DNA from: Streptomyces sp. B21-083
GTDB lineage: Bacteria > Actinomycetota > Actinomycetes > Streptomycetales > Streptomycetaceae
Length of the DNA stretch: 64,000 nucleotides
Reading direction: 5' to 3'
NCBI RefSeq assembly: GCF_036898825.1
Contig: NZ_JARUND010000001.1
Coordinates: forward strand, 3,534,001 to 3,598,000
The notes beneath the pieces were generated by a model, which ran no database searches, was not told the DNA's origin, and was given only the letters and a program-made list of their open reading frames with translations. Of the stretch, positions 44,550 through 53,414 are shown piece after piece; position 1 is the first letter of the stretch; every line of letters begins with the position of its first letter. The position numbers and the translations under genes are program-made.

Positions 44550-45554
44550 TCAGCGGCGGCGGAGGTCCGCCACCCGGGTCCGTTCCCGCTCACGATCGCC
44601 GGGTCCGCCGGACTGCTCGCCCAGCATCGTGCCGCGCAGCGGATGACCCGCCGCCCCGCCGGGCAGTTGTCCCCGGCGCGGGTTGGGAAGCGGCACGTCG
44701 CGACGCTGTTGGCGCGTCGGGACCTGCTCACCGCCCTGCTGCCCGTTCCCCGGGGAACCGTTTCCCGAGCCCGACGAGCCGGCCACGGCGATCTGCACGC
44801 CCTGGTCGGCCAGGGCCTGGAGTTCCGTACCCGCACGGTCGTCGTGGACGGGCGGTTCGTCGGTGACGAGGCGGGTGATCACATCCGTGGGCACGGTCTG
44901 GAACATGGTGTCCGAACCGAGTTTGGTGTGATCGGCGAGCACGACGACCTCGGCGGCGGCCTGCACCAACGCGCGGTCGACGGACGCCGACAGCATGTTG
45001 GAGGTGGACAGCCCGCGTTCGGCGGTGAGCCCGCTTCCGGAGAGGAAGGCCTTGGACACCCGCAGCCCGTGCAGGGACTGCTCGGCGCCACTGCCGACCA
45101 GGGCGTAGTTGGAACCGCGCAGAGTGCCGCCGGTCATCACGACCTCCACTCTGTTCGCGTGGGCCAGCGCCTGGGCCACCAACAGGGAGTTGGTGACGAC
45201 GGTCAGCCCGGGGACCCGCGCGAGCCGGCGTGCCAGCTCCTGCGTGGTGGTCCCCGCCCCGACCACGATGGCCTCGCCCTCTTCGACGAAGCTCGCGGCG
45301 AGGTCGGCGATGGCCGTCTTCTCGGCGGTCGCGAGATGAGATTTCTGCGGAAAGCCGGACTCCCGCGTGAACCCGCCCGGCAATACCGCACCGCCATGCC
45401 GGCGGTCGAGGAGTCCTTCTGCCTCCAGTGCGCGCACGTCCCGCCGTACGGTCACTTCGGAGGTCTGGACGACGCGGGCGAGCTCACGGAGCGACACGGC
45501 TCCATTGGCACGCACCATTTCGAGGATCAATTGACGACGTTCTGCAGCGAACAC
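44550..45554 (-). CDS. DeoR-family transcriptional regulator
   Basis: This 334-residue regulator has an N-terminal winged helix (SLRELARVVQTSEVTVRRDVRAL) and a DeoRC sugar-phosphate sensor domain (about residues 75-235) with the GAGTTTQELARRL and TNSL motifs. A long Gly/Gln/Arg-rich C-terminal extension from about residue 255 is unusual and probably disordered. DeoR proteins respond to phosphorylated sugars. With deoD, a phosphosugar mutase and deoC nearby, it is the best candidate for the shared palindrome regulator, but this is inference. It forms its own transcript. Confidence 0.88.
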   Translation of the reverse strand: MFAAERRQLILEMVRANGAVSLRELARVVQTSEVTVRRDVRALEAEGLLDRRHGGAVLPGGFTRESGFPQKSHLATAEKTAIADLAASFVEEGEAIVVGAGTTTQELARRLARVPGLTVVTNSLLVAQALAHANRVEVVMTGGTLRGSNYALVGSGAEQSLHGLRVSKAFLSGSGLTAERGLSTSNMLSASVDRALVQAAAEVVVLADHTKLGSDTMFQTVPTDVITRLVTDEPPVHDDRAGTELQALADQGVQIAVAGSSGSGNGSPGNGQQGGEQVPTRQQRRDVPLPNPRRGQLPGGAAGHPLRGTMLGEQSGGPGDRERERTRVADLRRR

Positions 45555-45733
45555 GAAACTGACAGTAACCCCAACGACCGTCTGCTTTCAGCAGTATGCG
45601 CCGAATAACAGAAGTTGTTCGCAAGCGGGTACGGGAAGTGGTATACGCGCCATCCCCCCTGCTTATGCCGGGGGAATGGGTGGCAAATCCCCGTGACCTG
45701 CGGGAAGTTGCCACCCTTGCCGTCGCCCGGCTG

Positions 45734-47182
45734 TCAGGCCTCGGCCGACGCCTTGCGTGTGTGAAGCTGCCGGGCGACCTCGGCGATCGATCCCGAAAGA
45801 GAGGGATAGACCGTGAACGCGTTCGCGATCTGCTCGACCGTCAGATTGTTGTCGACGGCGATCGAGATCGGGTGGATGAGTTCGGAGGCGCGCGGCGACA
45901 CGACGCACCCGCCCACGACAATCCCGGTGCCCGGCCGGCACATGAGCTTGACGAAGCCGTCGCGGATGCCCTGCATCTTCGCGCGCGGATTGCGCAGCAA
46001 CGGCAGTTTGACGACGACGGCGTCGATCTTGCCGCCGTCGACATCGGCCTGGGTGTAGCCGACGGTGGCGATCTCGGGGTCGGTGAACACGTTCGACGAG
46101 ACGGTCTTCAGGTTCAGCGGGGCCACCGCGTCGCCGAGGAAGTGGTACATGGCGATACGGCCCTGCATGGCGGCGACGGACGCGAGGGCGAAGACGCCGG
46201 TCACGTCGCCGGCGGCGTACACCCCGGGGGCGGTCGTCCTCGACACCTTGTCGGTCCAGATGTGCCCGGAGTCGCGCAGCTTGACCCCGGCCTCCTCCAG
46301 CCCCATCCCGGCGCTGTTGGGAATCGCGCCGACGGCCATGAGGCAGTGCGAGCCGCTGATGACGCGCCCGTCGGAGAGGGTGACCTCGACCCGGTCGCCG
46401 ACGCGCTTGGCGGACTCGGCGCGGGAGCGGGCCATGACGTTCATGCCACGGCGCCGGAAGACCTCTTCGAGGACGGCGGCGGCGTCGGGGTCCTCGCCGG
46501 GCAGCACGCGGTCGCGCGACGACACGAGGGTGACCTTGGACCCGAGGGCCTGGTAGGCGCCCGCGAACTCGGCTCCGGTGACACCGGAGCCGACCACGAT
46601 GAGCTCCTCGGGCAGCTCGGTGAGGTCGTACACCTGGGTCCAGTTGAGGATGCGCTCACCGTCGGGCTGCGCGTCGGGCAGCTCACGCGGGTGTCCGCCG
46701 GTGGCGATCAGTACGGCGTCGGCGACGAGGGTCTCCTCGCTGCCGTCCACGGCCCGGACGACGACCTTGCGGGAGCCGTCCATGCCCTGCATGCCGTCGA
46801 GCCGGCCGCGCCCGCGCAGGACGCGCGCGCCGGCCCGGGTGACGGAGGCGGTGATGTCGTGCGACTGGGCGAGGGCGAGGCGCTTCACCCGTCGGTTGAC
46901 CTTGCCGAGGTCGACACCGACGACGCGGGCGGCCTGCTTGTCGGGTGGGGTGTCATCGGCGACGATGATCCCCAACTCCTCGTAACTGGAGTCGAAGGTC
47001 GTCATCACCTCGGCCGTGGCGATCAGAGTCTTCGACGGTACGCAGTCGGTGAGCACCGACGCCCCGCCCAGACCGTCGCAGTCGACGACGGTCACCTCCG
47101 CGCCGAGCTGCGCTGCCACCAGCGCCGCTTCGTAGCCGCCGGGTCCGCCACCAATGATCACGATCCGAGTCACATACCCCAT
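45734..47182 (-). CDS. LpdA-like NAD(P)H:quinone flavoprotein reductase
   Basis: This 482-residue FAD protein starts at ATG 47180-47182. The FAD site is IVIIGGGPGGYEAA, the NAD(P) site is VVGSGVTGAEFAGAY, and the C-terminal dimerisation domain is present. It belongs to the pyridine nucleotide-disulfide family. The redox disulfide is broken, however: the segment reads GGASVLTDCVPSK, so the first Cys of CXXXXC is Ser, and the C-terminal His-Glu pair is not conserved. This pattern matches M. tuberculosis LpdA (Rv3303c), a quinone reductase rather than a lipoamide dehydrogenase. It diverges from the cyclotransferase gene. Confidence 0.88.
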   Translation of the reverse strand: MGYVTRIVIIGGGPGGYEAALVAAQLGAEVTVVDCDGLGGASVLTDCVPSKTLIATAEVMTTFDSSYEELGIIVADDTPPDKQAARVVGVDLGKVNRRVKRLALAQSHDITASVTRAGARVLRGRGRLDGMQGMDGSRKVVVRAVDGSEETLVADAVLIATGGHPRELPDAQPDGERILNWTQVYDLTELPEELIVVGSGVTGAEFAGAYQALGSKVTLVSSRDRVLPGEDPDAAAVLEEVFRRRGMNVMARSRAESAKRVGDRVEVTLSDGRVISGSHCLMAVGAIPNSAGMGLEEAGVKLRDSGHIWTDKVSRTTAPGVYAAGDVTGVFALASVAAMQGRIAMYHFLGDAVAPLNLKTVSSNVFTDPEIATVGYTQADVDGGKIDAVVVKLPLLRNPRAKMQGIRDGFVKLMCRPGTGIVVGGCVVSPRASELIHPISIAVDNNLTVEQIANAFTVYPSLSGSIAEVARQLHTRKASAEA

Positions 47183-47332
47183 TGTCCCGTACGCGCCGAG
47201 GTGCCGACGCCCCGGGGGCCGCCACGGGTCCGGGGCAGACTCCGGGCGGGCTCGGGGCGGACACCTGTGCGGGTACGAAAGGGGCGTGTGCTGCCGGAGT
47301 GGCGGCCGGGTCCGCTGCCGTACTCTCGATCC

Positions 47333-47770
47333 ATGTCGCTCTACGCCGCCTACGCCGGCAATCTCGACGCGCGGCTCATGACGCGCCGCGCCCCGCACTC
47401 GCCGCTGCGCGCCACCGGCTGGCTGACCGGGTGGCGGCTGACGTTCGCCGGCGAGCACATGGGCTGGGAGGGCGCACTCCCGACGATCGTCGAGGCACCC
47501 CGTTCCCAGGTCTTCGTCGCCCTGTACGAGATCGCCCCGCTCGACGAGGACTCGCTGGACCGCTGGGAGGGCGTGGGCCTCGACATCTACCGCCGGATGC
47601 GGCTGCGCGTCGACACGCTGGAGGGCGAGGAACCCGCGTGGGCGTACGTCCTCAACGGGTACGAGGGCGGCTTGCCGTCGGCGCGGTACCTGGGCGAGAT
47701 CGCCGACGCGGCGGAGTCGGCGGGGGCGCCGCACGACTACGTGATGGAACTGAGAAAACGTCCCTGTTGA
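47333..47770 (+). CDS. Gamma-glutamylcyclotransferase-like protein
   Basis: This 145-residue protein has the BtrG/GGCT fold. The N-terminal YAAYAGNLDARLM replaces the canonical YGSN-type loop, and the ALYEIAPLDEDSLDRWEGVG segment supplies the conserved catalytic acid. The substrate may be a gamma-glutamyl or similar modified amine. TACTCT at 47321-47326, with the ATG about 7 bp downstream, suggests a leaderless mRNA. It lies between the flavoprotein and deoD. Confidence 0.85.
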   Translation: MSLYAAYAGNLDARLMTRRAPHSPLRATGWLTGWRLTFAGEHMGWEGALPTIVEAPRSQVFVALYEIAPLDEDSLDRWEGVGLDIYRRMRLRVDTLEGEEPAWAYVLNGYEGGLPSARYLGEIADAAESAGAPHDYVMELRKRPC

Positions 47771-47892
47771 GCAGCGGCAGCCGACTGTCCACCGACTTCC
47801 CACCGGCTGCCCGCTCCATGGTTGGAGACGTTGGTCGGAAACGTTGGCCGGAAACGACAAGACAACGATCGCCATCCCGTGACCTCCGTCAT

Positions 47893-47904
47893 CTACGCGC
47901 GTAG
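47893..47904. promoter_or_regulatory. CTACGCGCGTAG operator-like palindrome upstream of deoD
   Basis: This perfect 12-bp palindrome lies 20 bp before the deoD start, partly overlapping a TAGGCT -10-like element (47902-47907). The same 12-mer lies upstream of deoC at 53384-53395. Confidence 0.7.
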
Positions 47905-47923
47905 GCTCGAAGCGGATACCCTC

Positions 47924-48754
47924 ATGCGCGTGAACGCATCTCTTCTTCCGGACGACATCCAGGGCGACCCCTACTCCGCCGCCGACACCGCCGCCGCGCG
48001 CCTGAGGGAGCTCACGGGTGCCGAGACCCACGACGTCGCCCTCGTGATGGGCTCCGGCTGGGCTCCGGCCGTGGACGCCCTGGGCACCCCCGAGGCCGAG
48101 CTCCAGGTCACCGAGCTGCCCGGATTCCCCCCGCCGGCCGTCGAGGGCCACGGCGGCAAGATCCGCTCGTACCGGATCGGCGACAAGCGCGCGCTGGTCT
48201 TCCTGGGCCGCACGCACTACTACGAGGGCCGTGGCGTCGCGTCCGTGGCGCACGGTGTCCGTACCGCCGTGGCCGCCGGCTGCAAGACCATCGTCCTGAC
48301 CAACGGCTGCGGCGGCCTGCGCGCCGACATGCGCCCCGGCCAGCCGGTCCTGATCAGCGACCACATCAACCTCACGGCGACGTCCCCGATCGTCGGCGCG
48401 AACTTCGTCGACCTGACGGACCTGTACTCGCCGCGGCTGCGTGCCCTGTGCAAGGAGATCGACCCCAGCCTTGAGGAGGGCGTGTACGCCCAGTTCACGG
48501 GCCCGCACTACGAGACGCCGGCGGAGATCCGGATGGCGCGGACCATCGGCGCGGACCTGGTCGGGATGTCGACGGTGCTGGAGGCGATCGCGGCGCGGGA
48601 GGCCGGCGCCGAGATCCTGGGCATCTCGCTGGTGACGAACCTCGCGGCCGGGATGACGGGCGAGCCCCTGAACCACGAGGAGGTCCTCCAGGCGGGCCGC
48701 GACAGCGCGACCCGCATGGGCGCCCTGCTGACCCGGGTCCTGGACCGCCTGTAG
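47924..48754 (+). CDS. deoD: Purine nucleoside phosphorylase
   Basis: It splits purine nucleosides with phosphate to give free base and (deoxy)ribose-1-phosphate. It has 276 residues from ATG 47924. The trimeric class is shown by [29 protein letters not shown] and [12 protein letters not shown]. The [10 protein letters not shown] segment with Asn indicates preference for 6-oxopurines (guanosine, inosine). It is followed by a phosphosugar mutase gene, and a repeat-derived hairpin lies between them. Confidence 0.95.
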   Translation: MRVNASLLPDDIQGDPYSAADTAAARLRELTGAETHDVALVMGSGWAPAVDALGTPEAELQVTELPGFPPPAVEGHGGKIRSYRIGDKRALVFLGRTHYYEGRGVASVAHGVRTAVAAGCKTIVLTNGCGGLRADMRPGQPVLISDHINLTATSPIVGANFVDLTDLYSPRLRALCKEIDPSLEEGVYAQFTGPHYETPAEIRMARTIGADLVGMSTVLEAIAAREAGAEILGISLVTNLAAGMTGEPLNHEEVLQAGRDSATRMGALLTRVLDRL

Positions 48755-48828
48755 CTCCGGCGAGGACCCCGACCCCGCAACCGAGCCCCACCCGTCCACC
48801 GCACCCTTCGCGCCGGCCCGCACCTCCA

Positions 48829-48930
48829 GCCCGTCCGGCGTTTGAGGACAAGGCCCCTTCAGGGCCGGAGGGGGGTCTGGGGGCGCAGCCCCCAGGAACG
48901 CGATGGGACGGGTAGGGGCGGCGGGGGCGA
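48829..48930 (+). repeat. Dispersed repeat family B, copy 2
   Basis: It starts agcccgtccggcgtttgagg, contains the hairpin ctgggggc-gca-gcccccag (48877-48895) and ends with gatgggacgggtaggggcgg then cgggggcga. The last part recurs before deoC at about 53280. It probably terminates deoD transcripts. Confidence 0.75.
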
Positions 48931-49000
48931 CAACAATGGGCCGCACCCGACACGCACCGCACCGCACGACACCGCACGACACCGACGAGAGGCACCCGAC

Positions 49001-50635
49001 GTGCACGACGACGAACTCATCGCCCGGGCCAAGGCCTGGCTGGCCGAGGACCCCGACGCCGAAACCCGTGAGGAACTCGCCAAGCTCATCGACGCCCACG
49101 ACCTCCCCGAACTCACCATCCGCTTCACCGGCACCCTCCAGTTCGGCACCGCGGGCCTCCGAGGCGAACTCGGCGCCGGCCCCATGCGCATGAACCGCTC
49201 GGTCGTCATCCGCGCCGCCGCCGGCCTCGCCGCGTACCTCAAGGCCAAGGGCCAGACGGACGGCCTCGTCGTCATCGGCTACGACGCCCGCCACAAGTCG
49301 GCGGACTTCGCCCAGGACACCGCCGCCGTGATGACCGGCGCGGGTCTCAGGGCCGCCGTACTCCCCCGCCCCCTCCCCACCCCCGTACTGGCGTTCGCCA
49401 TAAGGCATCTCGGCGCCGTCGCGGGCGTGGAGGTCACCGCCAGCCACAACCCGCCCCGCGACAACGGCTACAAGGTGTACCTGGGCGACGGCTCCCAGAT
49501 CGTCCCGCCCGCCGACGCCGAGATCGCCGCCGAGATCGACGCCGTCCGGGCCCTCGCCGACGTGCCCCGCCCCACCACCGGCTGGGAAACCCTCGACGAC
49601 ACCGTCCTGAACGCCTACCTGGCCCGTACGGACGCGGTCCTCACCCCCGGCTCCCCCCGTACGGCCCGTACGGTCTACACCGCGATGCACGGCGTCGGCC
49701 GTGAGACCCTCCTCGCGGCCTTCGCCCGGGCCGGTTTCCCCGCCCCCGAGCTGGTCGCCGAACAGGCCGACCCCGACCCGGACTTCCCGACCGTCGCCTT
49801 CCCCAACCCGGAAGAGCCCGGCGCGATGGACCTCGCCTTCGCGAAGGCCCGCGAGACGAACCCGGACCTGATCATCGCGAACGACCCGGACGCGGACCGC
49901 TGCGCGGTGGCCGTACCCGGCGTCGACGGCTGGCGCATGCTGCGCGGCGACGAGGTCGGCGCCCTCCTCGCCACCCAGCTGGTCCGGCATGGAGCGCGGG
50001 GCACGTTCGCCGAGTCGATCGTCTCCTCGTCCCTCCTCGGCCGGATCGCCGAGAAGGCGGGACTGCCCTACGAGGAGACCCTCACCGGCTTCAAGTGGAT
50101 CGCCCGCGTCGACGGCCTGCGCTACGGCTACGAGGAGGCCCTCGGCTACTGCGTGGACCCCGACGGCGTGCGCGACAAGGACGGCATCACGGCCGCGCTC
50201 GTCATGACGGAACTCGCCTCCGAGCTGAAGGCCGAGGGCCGTACGCTGCTCGACCTGCTCGACGACATCGCGGTCGACCACGGTCTGCATGCCACGGACC
50301 AGCTCTCGGTCCGCGTCGAGGACCTGTCGGTCATCGCGAACGCCATGAGCCGGCTGCGTGAGCGGCCCCCGACGCACCTCGCGGGCCTGCCGATCACGAA
50401 GGCCGAGGACCTCACCCGGGGCACCGAGACGCTTCCGCCCACGGACGGCCTGCGCTACACGCTCGACGGCGCCCGCGTCATCGTCCGCCCCAGCGGCACG
50501 GAGCCCAAACTGAAGTGCTACCTGGAGGTCGTCCTCCCGGTGCCCACGCACGCGGATCTCCCGGCGGCCCGGGCGAAGGCGACGGACCTGCTGGAGACGA
50601 TCAAGCGGGACCTCTCCGCAGCGGCGGGCATCTGA
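49001..50635 (+). CDS. Phosphopentomutase/phosphohexomutase (alpha-D-phosphohexomutase family)
   Basis: It interconverts sugar 1- and 5(6)-phosphates. It has 544 residues from GTG 49001 with GAGAGG upstream. The catalytic phosphoserine is in VTASHNPPRDNGYKVY, the metal loop is NDPDADRCAV, the sugar-binding loop is GYEEALGY, and the phosphate-binding loop is RPSGTEPK. The length and sequence place it with PmmB of M. tuberculosis, which also lies beside deoD. In this setting it would convert (deoxy)ribose-1-phosphate to the 5-phosphate for DeoC. Confidence 0.9.
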   Translation: MHDDELIARAKAWLAEDPDAETREELAKLIDAHDLPELTIRFTGTLQFGTAGLRGELGAGPMRMNRSVVIRAAAGLAAYLKAKGQTDGLVVIGYDARHKSADFAQDTAAVMTGAGLRAAVLPRPLPTPVLAFAIRHLGAVAGVEVTASHNPPRDNGYKVYLGDGSQIVPPADAEIAAEIDAVRALADVPRPTTGWETLDDTVLNAYLARTDAVLTPGSPRTARTVYTAMHGVGRETLLAAFARAGFPAPELVAEQADPDPDFPTVAFPNPEEPGAMDLAFAKARETNPDLIIANDPDADRCAVAVPGVDGWRMLRGDEVGALLATQLVRHGARGTFAESIVSSSLLGRIAEKAGLPYEETLTGFKWIARVDGLRYGYEEALGYCVDPDGVRDKDGITAALVMTELASELKAEGRTLLDLLDDIAVDHGLHATDQLSVRVEDLSVIANAMSRLRERPPTHLAGLPITKAEDLTRGTETLPPTDGLRYTLDGARVIVRPSGTEPKLKCYLEVVLPVPTHADLPAARAKATDLLETIKRDLSAAAGI

Positions 50636-50657
50636 CCCGCAGCCGTACGAGAACCGC

Positions 50658-50697
50658 ACTCGATGGGGTGACCCCGGCCGGAGGCACCCCATCGAGT
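50658..50697. terminator. Perfect 13-bp hairpin
   Basis: Stem actcgatggggtg / caccccatcgagt with a 14-nt loop lies between the mutase gene and the convergent membrane protein gene. Confidence 0.85.
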
Positions 50698-50732
50698 GAT
50701 CCACAGACGGAGGCGGACGCGCCCCTCATCCT

Positions 50733-52430
50733 TCAGCGCGCCGCCACCAATACCACCGCCCACACCGCCGCCAGTACCACGGCCAGCGGCCAGAGCGGCC
50801 GTCCCCGTTCCGCCGCGTCACTCTCGCCGGTCGGCCGCAGCTCGGTGTCGAGGCGCATGGCGGTCAGTTCGGCGGCCAGGGCGTCGTACGGGTGGGTCAG
50901 CCCCCGGCGCCGCTGGAGCCGGCCCCAGCGGGGTGCGGAGACCGCCCAGTTGCCGTTCTGCCAGTCGATCTTCAGCTCCAGGGACCGGCGCCGTACGAAA
51001 CGGAGGTCGTCCCAGGGCACATGCAGGGGGCCGCGCAGCCCATTGATCCAGATACCGGACCGGTCGGCGGTGACGCGCCAGGCCAGCTTCATGGGGACGG
51101 CGGCCGCGCCGAACAGTCCGAGCAGGGGGAGGGCCACCAGCTTCCATGTCGCGAGGTCGGGGTCGTCGAACCAGTTTCGGACGGGCCACAGGCACCACAG
51201 CACGACAAGCACGGTCCCCAGCCAGTCCAGCCACCCCGCCCGCCATCGCCGCACCTGGCCGACAGTCGCCTGCTGCTCGACCAACTCCCGCCCCTGCAGC
51301 TCCAGTTGGAGGCTGTCCGCGGCCTGTACTCGGTGCCGGGCGACGCGCCTGCGACTCGCGTACGGCGACAGCGGCCGGACCGGTCCCGCCGACCACTCCG
51401 TCAGCGGCGGCTGCTCGGGATCCTCATCGGCGCTGACGACGAGGATCTCGGCGCCGTCGAAGGGCGCACCGTAGAGAACGGCCTCCCGGACCGGCCCGAG
51501 GGTGTCGTCGTCGAGGCCGAGCAGGGCCCGCCGAAGCTCGTCGACACCTTCCTCGTCCTCACCAGCGCGATCCTCCCCGCCCCCACCCCCATCCCCTTCG
51601 TCATCGTCATCGTCATCGTCATCGTCGTCCTCGTCGAAGGAGCTGAGCTCGACGGTGAAGAGGGGCCGCTCGGCGGAGAGATCGTCGGCGGCGTACACCT
51701 CCGTACTGCCCTGCGCGTCGTCCCGTACGAGCACACGCAGCACCGGCACCGGAGTTCCGCGCAGCGCGCCCGCCCGTCGCCGGCCGAGCCATCCCGAGGT
51801 CAGCGCGGTCGCCCCGAGGCCGGCCAGGAAGACGGTGAAGACCCAGGCGCCCTCCTGGTCCTCGGCCGAGCCCCAGAGCCCGGCGGTGGCGCCGGTCAGC
51901 ACGGCGAGCGCGAGCACGAAGGACCCCAGGCCGAACAACAGCCGCCCACGCCGTACGGGAGCGTCGGCGCCCGGCACGAGCACGGCGACGCCCCCGGCGG
52001 CGGCCACGGCCCGTTCCAGCTGCTCACCGCGCGCTCGCAGCCGTAGCGCCACTACGGCCCAGGAACCCAGCACGACGACCACGCCGAAGCCGGTCAGCGC
52101 CCACGGCATGGAGGAGGCCTCCGTGGTGAGGGCGAGCAGTAACAGAGGTGCGCCGACCCACACGAGTTCGGGCCGGGCGAGGACCCACAGGACGTACACC
52201 GCGAACCCGGCGGCGACGAACGGCCACAGGCCGCCGGCCATCGCCACCAGGGCGCCCACGCACAGCACCAGGGTGGCGGCACCGGCCGCGACCGACCGGC
52301 GCACCCGGAGGAAGGTCCAGCGGGGCGGCAGCGCGGCCGACCACTCGGCCGCGCGGGAGGTGGTCCAGTCCTGGCAGCCGTCGGGTATGGAGGCGCCGGG
52401 CAGCCGCAGCGACTCGTCGGGGAGGGCCAC
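50733..52430 (-). CDS. Large membrane protein with poly-aspartate tract
   Basis: This 565-residue protein starts at GTG 52430, only 5 bp after the stop of the preceding PH-domain gene, so the two are coupled. It has several hydrophobic pairs (about residues 46-130, 170-215, 405-450 and a final helix at about 540-562). A run of ten aspartates sits at about residue 270, encoded by a GATGAC hexanucleotide repeat, in a large cytoplasmic loop. A PH-like segment near the C-terminus (GIWINGLRGPLHVPWDDLRF) is shared with the partner. I infer a two-component membrane assembly of unknown role. Confidence 0.8.
   Translation of the reverse strand: MALPDESLRLPGASIPDGCQDWTTSRAAEWSAALPPRWTFLRVRRSVAAGAATLVLCVGALVAMAGGLWPFVAAGFAVYVLWVLARPELVWVGAPLLLLALTTEASSMPWALTGFGVVVVLGSWAVVALRLRARGEQLERAVAAAGGVAVLVPGADAPVRRGRLLFGLGSFVLALAVLTGATAGLWGSAEDQEGAWVFTVFLAGLGATALTSGWLGRRRAGALRGTPVPVLRVLVRDDAQGSTEVYAADDLSAERPLFTVELSSFDEDDDDDDDDDDEGDGGGGGEDRAGEDEEGVDELRRALLGLDDDTLGPVREAVLYGAPFDGAEILVVSADEDPEQPPLTEWSAGPVRPLSPYASRRRVARHRVQAADSLQLELQGRELVEQQATVGQVRRWRAGWLDWLGTVLVVLWCLWPVRNWFDDPDLATWKLVALPLLGLFGAAAVPMKLAWRVTADRSGIWINGLRGPLHVPWDDLRFVRRRSLELKIDWQNGNWAVSAPRWGRLQRRRGLTHPYDALAAELTAMRLDTELRPTGESDAAERGRPLWPLAVVLAAVWAVVLVAAR
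51600..51629. repeat. Coding hexanucleotide repeat (poly-Asp)
   Basis: Alternating gtc and atc triplets on the plus strand encode ten consecutive Asp codons on the minus strand. Replication slippage could vary the length. Confidence 0.85.
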
Positions 52431-52435
52431 GCGGC

Positions 52436-53083
52436 TCAGCCGACCGCGAGCAGAATCGCCAGCAGGACCGCACCGGCGGCAGCGGGCGCCATGATCTCGT
52501 ACGCCCATTTCACGGTGACCTCACCCTGTGAGGTGAGCGCCTTCTCGCGGGCCTCCCAGAGGTGGCCCAGGTCGTCCATGGTCCGGTCGTTCTGGGCGCG
52601 GGTGGGTCCGGGCGGCACCAGGGACATCCGGCCGCGGCCTCCGCCCGCGTCGCGGGCCTCGCGCATCCTGGCCCGGTTGGCCCGCTTGCGGGCGCGCAGC
52701 GAGACGGGGATGGCCCACAGCTGGTACTTGGCGCCGGACTCGACGAGGACCTCGTTGGAGAAGCCCGACCGGAACCCGGCGACGGCGCCCCAGGGCACCA
52801 CGATGACCCGGAACGGGTTGCGCACGCGCAGCCGGTGGTCGTCGGCGAGCACGGCGGGCCGCAGCGTGAAGCCGATCACCAGCGGGACGACGAGGAGGAG
52901 CGTGGCGAGCGCCAGCCACGGCGTCCGCCCCTGGCCGGCGAACAGCGCGTCACCGCCGAGCCAGCCCGCGAGCCCGAGCAGCAGCACTCCGGCCAGGAGG
53001 GCGGAGGGTGACCGGTAGACCCGGTCGGGAGACACGGGTGGCGTAGGGCCCTGCGCGGGCGACGGGTGGTCCGGGGTCGTCAT
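52436..53083 (-). CDS. PH-like domain membrane protein
   Basis: This 215-residue protein starts at ATG 53083. Two transmembrane helices (about residues 30-48 and 56-75) are followed by a bacterial PH_6-type domain (RNPFRVIVVPWGAVAGFRSG), a basic linker and a final hydrophobic segment (about 193-212). Bacterial PH-like proteins often help assemble membrane complexes. It is coupled to the larger membrane protein gene that follows after 5 bp. Confidence 0.85.
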   Translation of the reverse strand: MTTPDHPSPAQGPTPPVSPDRVYRSPSALLAGVLLLGLAGWLGGDALFAGQGRTPWLALATLLLVVPLVIGFTLRPAVLADDHRLRVRNPFRVIVVPWGAVAGFRSGFSNEVLVESGAKYQLWAIPVSLRARKRANRARMREARDAGGGRGRMSLVPPGPTRAQNDRTMDDLGHLWEAREKALTSQGEVTVKWAYEIMAPAAAGAVLLAILLAVG

Positions 53084-53124
53084 GCCCCCGATTCTGCCCG
53101 ACACCTCGAACGCGCCCTGCCGCC

Positions 53125-53310
53125 GGTGCCCGCCTCCCAGCCCGTCCGGTGCCCGCCTCCCAGCCCGTCCGGCGTTCGCCTTCCCAGCCCGTCCGGCGTT
53201 TGAGGACGAGGCCGTGCAGGCCGAAGGGGGGTCCAGGGGGCACAGCCCCTGGCGGGGTCGAAGGGGCGGAGCCCCTGGTGATGGGACGGGTAGGGGCGGC
53301 GGGGGCGAAC
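53125..53310 (+). repeat. 23-bp tandem repeats leading into dispersed repeat family B, copy 3
   Basis: Three units at 53125-53147, 53148-53170 and 53171-53194 share cccagcccgtcc and have periods of 23, 23 and 24 bp. The family B element follows (gtccggcgtttgagg ... gatgggacgggtagggg), with two short hairpins (ccagggg / cccctgg at 53233-53252 and aggggc / gcccct near 53262). It fills the gap upstream of deoC. Confidence 0.75.
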
Positions 53311-53370
53311 CAATCCGACGCCCACCCAGCACAGCACCCACCCCAGCACCCCCTAAGGCAAAATCCCGAG

Positions 53371-53395
53371 GGCTGTACAGCCGCTACGCGCGTAG
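53371..53395. promoter_or_regulatory. Twin palindromes in the deoC promoter region
   Basis: GGCTGTACAGCC (53371-53382) and CTACGCGCGTAG (53384-53395) are separated by one base. A TATGCT -10-like element follows at 53397-53402, and the start codon is about 12 bp further on. The second palindrome is identical to the one upstream of deoD. Confidence 0.7.
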
Positions 53396-53414
53396 ATATG
53401 CTCGGCTTGTGACC

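Noticed and set aside
47183..50704. Upstream extension of the lpdA-like frame through deoD and the mutase
   Set aside because: The extension is antisense to two conserved enzymes. The FAD-binding N-terminus of the real gene begins at 47182.
53125..53194. CRISPR array
   Set aside because: The repeats are contiguous with no spacers, and no cas genes occur in the window.
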